NCBI GenBank assembly: GCA_027924025.1
Contig: AP026970.1
Span: 434,001-498,000 of the forward strand
Reading direction: 5' to 3'
DNA from: Comamonadaceae bacterium OS-4
GTDB lineage: Bacteria; Pseudomonadota; Gammaproteobacteria; Burkholderiales; Burkholderiaceae_C
DNA: 64,000 nt
The position numbers and the translations under genes are program-made. Each line of letters opens with the position of its first letter. Position 1 is the stretch's first letter. The notes under the pieces were generated by a model. That model searched no databases. It had not been told where the DNA came from and saw nothing but the letters and a program-made list of their open reading frames with translations. Positions 58,241 to 64,000 of this stretch are shown here, in pieces.

Positions 58241-58960
58241 ATGCGTCGCGCCGACCGTTTGTTCCAAATCGTCCAGCTCATCCGGGGGCGGCGGCTGACT
58301 ACTGCCGCGTTTCTGGCGCAGCGGCTGGAAGTGTCGGAGCGCACGGTGTACCGCGATGTGGCCGACCTGCAGCACCAGGGCGTACCCATCGAAGGCGAGG
58401 CCGGCGTGGGCTACCGCTTGGGGCAGGGCTTTGAGTTACCGCCGCTGATGTTCACCGCCGACGAAGCCCGCGCGTTAGTGGCCTCCGTGCGCATGGCGCA
58501 GGTCTGGCAGGACCCGGCCTTGGCCCGCAGCAGCCAGGTGGCGCTGGGCAAGATTTTGTCGGTGTTGCCACCCGCTGCGCGCACTGCGGCACAGAGCATG
58601 GCGGTGTATGCGCCGCCCGTGGGGCTGGCGCCCGAGGTGCAGGCCACACTGCAAACTTTGCGGGAAGCGGCACAGGCCCAGCGCAGGGTGCGGGTCGACT
58701 ACCGGGATGCAAGCGGCAGCTCCAGCCAAAGAACCCTGCGGCCTCTGGGCTGCTTCTACTGGGGCGCGGTCTGGACCCTGGCTGCCTGGTGCGAAACCCG
58801 GCAGGATTTCCGCAGCTTCCGGCTCGACCGCATGCAGCAGGTGCATGTGCTGGAAGGCGCCGCGGGCCGGTTCGAGGATGAACCGGGCCGCACCTTGGCC
58901 GACTACCTGCGGTTGGCCGCCCCGCCCGGTGTGCCCGCCCGGCTGACGCAAGACAGCTAG
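58241..58960 (+). CDS. YafY-type HTH/WYL transcriptional regulator
   Basis: A 239-residue regulator with an N-terminal HTH_11 (RADRLFQIVQLIRGRRLTTAAFLAQ...RTVYRDVADLQHQG) and a C-terminal WYL-type ligand domain (VRVDYRDASGSSSQRTLRPLG..WTLAAWCETRQDFRSFRLDR). It probably regulates the divergent DUF2177 gene. A repeat copy lies in the shared region. The effector is unknown. Confidence 0.87.
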   Translation: MRRADRLFQIVQLIRGRRLTTAAFLAQRLEVSERTVYRDVADLQHQGVPIEGEAGVGYRLGQGFELPPLMFTADEARALVASVRMAQVWQDPALARSSQVALGKILSVLPPAARTAAQSMAVYAPPVGLAPEVQATLQTLREAAQAQRRVRVDYRDASGSSSQRTLRPLGCFYWGAVWTLAAWCETRQDFRSFRLDRMQQVHVLEGAAGRFEDEPGRTLADYLRLAAPPGVPARLTQDS

Positions 58961-58985
58961 GTTTACAAAGTTTTACGCCCCGCGA

Positions 58986-59219
58986 CTAGACCTCTGGGGC
59001 GGCCTGTTGTGGAATGTGCCGTCCCCGGTTGCAGCTGCCATGGCTGATGGCCAGGTTTTCCAGGTGGCTGCTGCCGCCCTCGCTTTGGGGGCGGATGTGC
59101 TCCAGCGTGGCGTCTTCGGGCGTGACGTGTTGACCGCAGACCCAGCAGGGCACTTGCCCATGCAGCTGCCGTGCGACGGTGTGGTAGATCTTGGTCCGGG
59201 TGAGAGAGAGGCGGCTCAT
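58986..59219 (-). CDS. Small HNH endonuclease-like protein
   Basis: A 77-residue protein that is mostly an HNH motif: CWVCGQ, then the EHIRP catalytic segment, GG, N and HGSCNRGR. Four Cys residues form the likely zinc site. The size is at the low end for HNH proteins and there are no partner genes, so it may be a solitary nuclease or a remnant. ATG 59219 (MSRLSLTRTK) was preferred to a longer open frame without similarity. The 3' end is convergent with the YafY gene, 25 bases apart. Confidence 0.7.
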   Translation of the reverse strand: MSRLSLTRTKIYHTVARQLHGQVPCWVCGQHVTPEDATLEHIRPQSEGGSSHLENLAISHGSCNRGRHIPQQAAPEV

Positions 59220-59347
59220 GCCCTGATTTTCGGGGCAATTCGGGCGCGGCCAAGTCTTCGGCTTGCGTTCGATGGGCAAGCGGCGTGTAATTACCGGCCA
59301 TGGCCCCGCCGCAGTAGGGAGCTTTGCGGGTTTCTGAAAGGGTTGGA

Positions 59348-60262
59348 ATGTCTGAGTGGTTATCAAAAATGGGAAACTGGTTGCGCCGGGCACCGCGAGC
59401 CCGGGGGCGCAATGTGATGCAGTTGCTGGGCAGCGAAGGCCTGGCGCCGGTGTTTCAGCCCATGGTGGACTTGCGCACCGGCATCGTGCTCGGGCAAGAG
59501 GCTTTGGTCCGACCACCCCGCACCCTGGCCGATACGAGTTTGGAAGATCTCTGGAAGACCGCTGAGAAAGAGAACTGTCTCCAAGAATTGGAGCTCGCCT
59601 GCCTGGAAGCGGTGATGGAGCAATGGTCCTCACAGAGCGGCAAAGGCAAGCTGTTTGTGAACTTCAGTGCCCAGTCATTGGTGCAGCTCCAGCAGTCGCA
59701 GGGAACCGCAAATTTGCTGCAGTTGATGCACAAACACCGGATCAATCCCAAGCATGTCGGCTTGGATGTGTCCGGCTACACCCGTGTGCACAAGCTGGAT
59801 GCCTTGCTCGACGCCTTGTCCCCCTTGCGGACGGCTGGTGTCACGGTGGCACTGGATAACTTCAGTGCTTCAGAGAAGAGCATGAACGCGTGGAGTGTGT
59901 TACTCCCGAACATGGTGAAGATGGCGCCCCGGTGGACCCACAACATCGCCACCGAGTCTGAACAAAGCCGGATGGTGCGCAGCTTGGTGCGGATTGCCCG
60001 CACGCAAAACGCCTTGCTGGTGGCCAAGTCGGTGGAAACCGGGGAGGAACTGCTGACGATGAAGGCCTTGGAGGTGGATATTGCTCAGGGCTTTTTCTTG
60101 GGCAGTCCTTCGTTGGAGCCTGCCCGCAGTTTGAACCTGCGGGCGCGGGACGCGCTCGGGTCTGGAGAAAACCTCAGCCCGCCCACCACCTCTGCCATGC
60201 CGATGACCTCGGCGGAAGATATTCCCCCGGAACTGGCGCAACGCTACTCGCTGTTGAACTAA
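59348..60262 (+). CDS. Degenerate EAL-domain protein
   Basis: A 304-residue protein with an EAL fold (about 30-260). EAL itself is intact at 51-53 and NFSAQSL is near residue 105. However, other catalytic positions are changed: LDVSGY at 139-144 lacks the metal-binding Glu, DDFG is DNFS (170-173), K-x-D has Ala (residue 193), and AEGVET is AKSVET (226-231). It is therefore likely to have no phosphodiesterase activity and could be a c-di-GMP receptor or a protein-binding module. It has no TM or PAS domain. ATG 59348 starts MSEWLSKMG. It is convergent with thiL. Confidence 0.82.
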   Translation: MSEWLSKMGNWLRRAPRARGRNVMQLLGSEGLAPVFQPMVDLRTGIVLGQEALVRPPRTLADTSLEDLWKTAEKENCLQELELACLEAVMEQWSSQSGKGKLFVNFSAQSLVQLQQSQGTANLLQLMHKHRINPKHVGLDVSGYTRVHKLDALLDALSPLRTAGVTVALDNFSASEKSMNAWSVLLPNMVKMAPRWTHNIATESEQSRMVRSLVRIARTQNALLVAKSVETGEELLTMKALEVDIAQGFFLGSPSLEPARSLNLRARDALGSGENLSPPTTSAMPMTSAEDIPPELAQRYSLLN

Positions 60263-60315
60263 GGGGCGGGGCAGCAGGGGCGCTCACTGGTCTTTCGCGG
60301 CCCCTTCATTACCCT

Positions 60316-61347
60316 TTAGGACCCCGGCGTGGCTACCGCTTTGAAATGGTCAAAGCTGGCCCACTTGCCAAGCGCCTGGCTGCCGTCCGGCCACAGTACC
60401 CGCACGCCAGGCGCTGAGGTCACCGTGCCGACACGGGTGACCCGGGTGTTGCTCTTCGTGCCTGCAGCGGCAATGGCCTCGCGCTCAGCCGGGGCTGCGG
60501 TGAATACGAGTTCGTAGTCGTCGCCGCCACTCAGCACATATTCGAGCACTGAAGCAGTACGATCCGATTGAGGGTCCAATAGGCCGTTAGCCCTCGTGGA
60601 ATATGCGCTGCTAGCTATTAAAGTCATAGCGTCAACGGCCATCAAATCAGCGCCAACCTTGCTGGCTTTGAGAATGTGGCCCAGGTCGCCCAACAAGCCG
60701 TCGCTGACATCGGCTGCGGCGTGTGCGACACCGCGCAAGGCTTGGCCCAAGGCGACCCGGGGGCTGGGTTGCTCCAGGCGCTGGCGGGCTCGTGCCAAGT
60801 CGGGCGCCGGCAGTGCATCGCGGCCCCAGAGGCAATGCAGCGCCAAGGCCGCATCGCCCAGCGTGCCGCTGACCCAGATGTCGTCGCCCGCCTGCGCTCC
60901 GCTACGCAGCAGCGCTTGGCCGGGCGGGATTTCGCCAAACACGGTGATACAGATGTTGAGCGGGCCTTGGGTGGTATCGCCACCCACCAAGGGGCAGCCA
61001 TGGGCATCGGCCAACGCAAACAGACCTTGCGAAAAGTCATGCAGCCATTGGGCATTGGCTTCTGGCAGACTCAGCGCCAGGGTGAAGCCCACAGGCGTAG
61101 CGCCGCAGGCGGCCAGATCGCTCAGGTTCACGGCCAGTGCCTTGTGGCCCAAGGTGCGCGGATCCACATCGGCAAAAAAGTGGCGCCCGCTGACCAGCAT
61201 GTCACTGCTGATGGCCCATTGCATGCCGGGGGTGGGTTGCAGCAAGGCGCAGTCATCGCCAATGCCCAGCACCACCTGGGTCGGCAGCGGCCGGTGGGCG
61301 CGCGCAAAGTACTGCGCGATCAGCTCAAACTCACCCAGGGAGCTCAT
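60316..61347 (-). CDS. thiL: Thiamine-monophosphate kinase
   Basis: A 343-residue ThiL that phosphorylates TMP to TPP. Motifs are GIGDDCALLQP, ISSDMLVSGRHFFADV, GHKALAVNLSDLAACGATP, GCPLVGGDTTQGP, ADVSDGLLGDLGHI and VLSGGDDYELVFTA. Residues about 239-256 (TLIASSAYSTRANGLLD area) are encoded by a copy of the dispersed repeat. The region is usually short here, so it looks like an insertion. The start overlaps the end of the Gcr-type gene (ATGA). It is convergent with the EAL gene. Confidence 0.93.
   Translation of the reverse strand: MSSLGEFELIAQYFARAHRPLPTQVVLGIGDDCALLQPTPGMQWAISSDMLVSGRHFFADVDPRTLGHKALAVNLSDLAACGATPVGFTLALSLPEANAQWLHDFSQGLFALADAHGCPLVGGDTTQGPLNICITVFGEIPPGQALLRSGAQAGDDIWVSGTLGDAALALHCLWGRDALPAPDLARARQRLEQPSPRVALGQALRGVAHAAADVSDGLLGDLGHILKASKVGADLMAVDAMTLIASSAYSTRANGLLDPQSDRTASVLEYVLSGGDDYELVFTAAPAEREAIAAAGTKSNTRVTRVGTVTSAPGVRVLWPDGSQALGKWASFDHFKAVATPGS
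60581..60633 (+). repeat. Dispersed palindromic repeat, copy 10 (inside thiL)
   Basis: It contains GGCCGTTAGCCCTCGTGGAA, then TATGCGCTGCTAGCTATTAA, then GTCATAGCGTC. By hand it matches copy 3 at about 30 of 53 positions without gaps, and key blocks TGCGC, TAGCTAT and ATAGC are retained. The left hairpin stem is damaged. It is in frame with thiL on the opposite strand. Confidence 0.65.
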
Positions 61348-63323
61348 TCTTTGGCGGGCCACAAAAAGCTCATCGGGGCTGCGCGCAGCCGTTGCCAGAT
61401 GGCCGTCCTGATACGGGAGCGGTCTACCCCCGAGATGTTGTGCGCCTGCAGGGCCACCCGGAATGCGAGGTAAAAGCTCACGCCCACATTCAGCAAGCCG
61501 ATCAGCGGGATGCTGGCTGCCGCCCACCACAAGGCCGGGCTTCGCACCACCTCCCAGCCCAGCGCCGCGCAGGCCGCACCCAATTGACCGGCTGACAGCG
61601 TGACGTGGCGCACATCGAGGGCCGGGCCCACGAATGCCAGGATGGCGGGGACCAAGCCGAGCATCATGCCCAGCGAGATGTTGGCCGCCAGGCCCGAGAT
61701 GTTGTGCCGCATGAACTGGGCCCAGCGGTCTGCCCGCAGCGCGCCCAGCCACGCGGTGATGCGGGGGTTGTAGCGGATGGCGGAGTCCAGGCGGTGCAGC
61801 ACAAACCAGTTTTCGACCCAGCCCGCCACAATGCTGCTCGAGAAAAGTAACACGCCAGTGAAGGCCGCAAACAGCAACGAGGGCCCGAGCAGCGTGAGCG
61901 AGTGCAGCACGTAATCAGCTTTTTCGGGGGTGAGCATTGGCGCGCCGGTGGTCAACACCATGGCGGTGGACAGCAGCACCGTGACCGGAAACACTAAGAC
62001 CACGTTCCCCAATATGGCCGCCATCTGCGAGCGCACCAGGTGGGTGACCTCGTCCACAAAGGCTTGCAGCGCTTGCGAGTCTGAAATGTCTTTCAACTTG
62101 GCGGCCATGGCAGGGGCGGTCATCGCGGGCTGCTTGGTGGCCAGCGTGAAATGCAGCATCTGTATCAGCACAAAGCTGGCGGCATACATCACGCCCGACC
62201 AGAACCCGTACCAGAACGCAGACAGCCCCAGCGCCATGATGCCGAACTTCATGGCAGTGGTCAGGGCCGTCAAGGCTCCGCCGCCCGCCGCGTTGCCAAG
62301 CATGGCCCGGTATTCCGCGCGATTGCGGGTGATGTAGTGTTCACCGGTCTCAGAGCTGCGCTCTGCCACTTTGGCCGCCAGCAGCGAGGAGTTAGAGGCA
62401 ATCAAGGCGCCCACGCTGCGTTGCTCTTGTCCGACGCTGGCCAGGTGCGAGAGCAGCCTCGCCGTGCTGGTGTGGTCGGTGTCGTCGAGCAGGCAGTCGA
62501 GCAGGGCGCGCACCCGCAAGACCCGCTCGCGGAGCTGGCGAAGGCGGAATACCAGATCCACCGAGATGCCATGGGCATCCAGGTGCGAGTACACCGTGGC
62601 AGCGGCCTGCCGGCAGGCATCCAGCTGGGTGCGGAAGTGTTGCGCGGCAGCGCCGGTATTGGCGCCGCCCAGCCAGGTGTCGATGACTTTGTCGAGGTCG
62701 GCAGCAAGGGTGTGGAACGGGCTGCCATCCCGCACCGGGCTGCTCATGCGCAGCCGCATTTCCTGGGAGAAGCCGGTGGCCCGGATCTGGCTGACGCAAA
62801 ACGTCAGCGCATTGAGCAAGGTGTGCTGCCAGACACTGACTGGCCGCAAGGCACCCACAGGCCCCGGGGCTGGCACCGACAAAGAGAGCAGGGTGGCCAG
62901 CCGTGTCAGGGCATCCGCCGGGAGTGCGGCGATCCAGCGCGCGTCGCGCGGGTCGTTGAGCACCAGTGCAAACAATTCGGAGGCGTCTTGGGTTTCCGGC
63001 GTGGCGGGCAGGAGCTTGCGGTTCAAGCGCTCCATGAGCTCGCTCATGAAGGCGTTGCGGGACCCGAAGCCGTAGTCCGAGAGCAAGGTGCTGCCGTCGA
63101 CAGTACCCAGCAGTTCGGCCCACCAGCTGCGCAGCAGGCTGGTGGTGTGGGGGCGGGCGGCCAGCACATCCAGTAGCAGCGTCACGCGTGCAACGGGTGC
63201 TTCCGGCGCGTCTTCGGCCCCGCGCACCCAGGTGATCAAGCGGATCAGCCAAATATGGCGCTCCACCCCGGTGGTGGGGTGTTCCAGTTGTTCCAGCAGG
63301 GTCGAGAGGTCGTCGTGGGCCAT
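61344..63323 (-). CDS. Gcr-type site-specific-recombinase-family membrane protein
   Basis: A 659-residue protein (663 if TTG 63335 starts it). The N-terminal half is helical and soluble, and the C-terminal half has about six TM helices ([67 protein letters not shown]). The family was named from a Gonococcal site-specific recombinase, but no recombinase catalytic motif is visible; it looks like a membrane protein of unknown function. TTG 63335 overlaps the apaG stop (TTGA), which could indicate coupling; ATG 63323 is the more usual start. thiL follows with a four-base overlap. Confidence 0.8.
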   Translation of the reverse strand: MAHDDLSTLLEQLEHPTTGVERHIWLIRLITWVRGAEDAPEAPVARVTLLLDVLAARPHTTSLLRSWWAELLGTVDGSTLLSDYGFGSRNAFMSELMERLNRKLLPATPETQDASELFALVLNDPRDARWIAALPADALTRLATLLSLSVPAPGPVGALRPVSVWQHTLLNALTFCVSQIRATGFSQEMRLRMSSPVRDGSPFHTLAADLDKVIDTWLGGANTGAAAQHFRTQLDACRQAAATVYSHLDAHGISVDLVFRLRQLRERVLRVRALLDCLLDDTDHTSTARLLSHLASVGQEQRSVGALIASNSSLLAAKVAERSSETGEHYITRNRAEYRAMLGNAAGGGALTALTTAMKFGIMALGLSAFWYGFWSGVMYAASFVLIQMLHFTLATKQPAMTAPAMAAKLKDISDSQALQAFVDEVTHLVRSQMAAILGNVVLVFPVTVLLSTAMVLTTGAPMLTPEKADYVLHSLTLLGPSLLFAAFTGVLLFSSSIVAGWVENWFVLHRLDSAIRYNPRITAWLGALRADRWAQFMRHNISGLAANISLGMMLGLVPAILAFVGPALDVRHVTLSAGQLGAACAALGWEVVRSPALWWAAASIPLIGLLNVGVSFYLAFRVALQAHNISGVDRSRIRTAIWQRLRAAPMSFLWPAKE

Positions 63324-63331
63324 GGCGTTAC

Positions 63332-63724
63332 TCAATGCAAGGTGCGCGAGCCGCCGGCGTCGCTCAAGGCGTCCAGAACGAACATCGGGATATCGGTATC
63401 AAACTTTTCACCATCCTCGGCCACACAGAAAAAGCTGCCGTGCATGGTGCCGGTGGGGGTGCGCAAGCGGGTGCCGCTGGTGTACTCGAAGGCCTGGCCG
63501 GGCTTGAGCAGGGGTTGCTGCCCTACCACCCCCAGCCCTTTGACGCGCTCGGTATGGCCGGTCGCGTCGTTGACGTTCCAGGTGCGGGAGATCAATTGGG
63601 CTGTTACTTCGCCGACATTGGTGATCGTGACGGTGTAGGCAAAGACGTAGAGGTCTTCGTTCGGTGCGGATTGGTCCGCCCGGTATTGGGGGCTGACTTC
63701 CACCATAAAAGCATATTTGGCCAT
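63332..63724 (-). CDS. apaG: ApaG protein
   Basis: A 130-residue protein of the ApaG/FN3-like fold. The typical segments [29 protein letters not shown]-type loop [20 protein letters not shown] and [11 protein letters not shown] are all present. It probably binds nucleotide or metal ions; the function is not settled. It is divergent from rpe, with the Gcr-type gene immediately after it. This apaG/rpe divergence is common in the order Burkholderiales. Confidence 0.93.
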   Translation of the reverse strand: MAKYAFMVEVSPQYRADQSAPNEDLYVFAYTVTITNVGEVTAQLISRTWNVNDATGHTERVKGLGVVGQQPLLKPGQAFEYTSGTRLRTPTGTMHGSFFCVAEDGEKFDTDIPMFVLDALSDAGGSRTLH

Positions 63725-63802
63725 CGGGCAATGCTACCTGCGAAAATAAGCAATCCGAAATACCCCTATAAACCCGCTCACCCCTACCCGGACGTCGTTG
63801 TT

Positions 63803-64000
63803 ATGACCTTTCGCATTGCTCCCTCCATCCTCTCTGCCGACTTTGCCCGTTTGGGTCAAGAAGTGACTGACGTTATCGCGGCAGGTGCGGACTGGATTCA
63901 CTTTGACGTGATGGACAACCACTATGTACCGAACCTGACCTTCGGCCCCATGATTTGCAGTGCACTCAAGCCCCATGCCAAAACAGCGGCCGGCGTGGCC
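63803..64000 (+). CDS. rpe: Ribulose-phosphate 3-epimerase, 5' part (3' end outside window)
   Basis: The first 66 codons of Rpe. The protein begins [18 protein letters not shown] with the catalytic region Ser/Asp, then [21 protein letters not shown], where His and Asp bind the metal and act in epimerisation. It interconverts ribulose-5-phosphate and xylulose-5-phosphate. The start ATG 63803 is 78 bases from the apaG start. The frame remains open to the window edge. Confidence 0.93.
   Translation, partial: MTFRIAPSILSADFARLGQEVTDVIAAGADWIHFDVMDNHYVPNLTFGPMICSALKPHAKTAAGVA

Noticed and set aside
58986..59219. HNH plus EVE plus PIN proteins as a defence island
   Set aside because: They are far apart, separately oriented, and lack restriction, CRISPR or phage genes nearby.
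60261..60310. AAGGGGC / GCCCCTT pair between the EAL gene and thiL
   Set aside because: Only 7 bp with a loop over 30 bases and no T run; too weak to call.
61344..63323. Reading the Gcr-type gene as a real site-specific recombinase and sign of a mobile element
   Set aside because: No recombinase catalytic residues are visible, the C-terminal half is transmembrane, and the gene is in a stable apaG-thiL operon context.

Overview
This is a 64 kb piece of a high-GC betaproteobacterial chromosome, most likely from the Comamonadaceae (Rhodoferax/Curvibacter/Polaromonas-like). The assignment rests on family-typical gene content: two orphan Bug-type tricarboxylate receptors, a DUF3567 protein, tandem DUF3108 proteins, PhaM, the argS-SPOR-dsbA and lptA-lptB-rpoN blocks, the recG...oxyR-ubiA neighbourhood, and apaG facing rpe. 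I see no rRNA, tRNA, CRISPR array, insertion sequence or prophage. The longest gap between genes is well under 300 bases. The window opens inside a feruloyl-CoA synthase gene and closes inside rpe.

Layout. 0-3.6 kb: end of fcs, an SDR dehydrogenase, a Bug receptor, psd. 3.6-8.6 kb: a chemoreceptor, purU, DUF3567, two DUF3108 proteins. 8.7-11.8 kb: FAH-family hydrolase, then glutathione-dependent formaldehyde detoxification (frmA, fghA). 11.9-13 kb: MarC and a DksA-like protein. 13-16.5 kb: a copper cluster (DUF2946, YcnI-like, PCuAC chaperone, DUF2946, PepSY protein). 16.7-22.2 kb: PhaM, a FIST sensor and two tandem chemoreceptors with almost identical signalling tails. 22.3-26.4 kb: queuosine genes tgt and queA, a transglutaminase-like protein, a second Bug receptor. 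26.5-36 kb: recG, an unknown membrane protein, an EamA exporter, oxyR, ubiA, a PsiF-type protein, argS, a SPOR protein, dsbA. 36-41.9 kb: DHH phosphoesterase, lptA, lptB, rpoN, an rRNA-type methyltransferase and an orphan PIN protein. 41.9-50.9 kb: an unusual sensor kinase coupled to an FMN glutamate-synthase-like protein, a SEC-C protein, SDR, dehalogenase-like hydrolase, a periplasmic binding protein, pncC and pgpA. 50.9-54.5 kb: a complete amino-acid ABC operon led by a GntR regulator. 54.7-60.3 kb: small regulators and enzymes. 60.3-64 kb: thiL, a Gcr-type membrane protein, apaG, rpe.

The most interesting signal is a dispersed palindromic repeat of about 55 bp. I find ten copies plus one doubtful half copy. 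Each full copy has a GCTGCT-type GCGCA hairpin followed by a GCTA...TAGC hairpin. Several copies are inside genes. They supply the whole signal-peptide core of the YcnI-like protein, part of the acidic linker of RpoN, a segment of ThiL, the N-terminus of PncC and the C-terminus of a PIN protein. One copy lies just before the likely ubiA start and another ends the EVE-domain gene. This looks like repeated recruitment of a short mobile or structural repeat into protein-coding sequence.

Other points are perfect dyads upstream of the LysR/tautomerase pair and the VOC-EVE pair, a GntR-type operator before the ABC operon, a terminator-like hairpin in the leader of the PsiF gene, a terminator stem covering a start codon at 25.35 kb, and a degenerate EAL protein.
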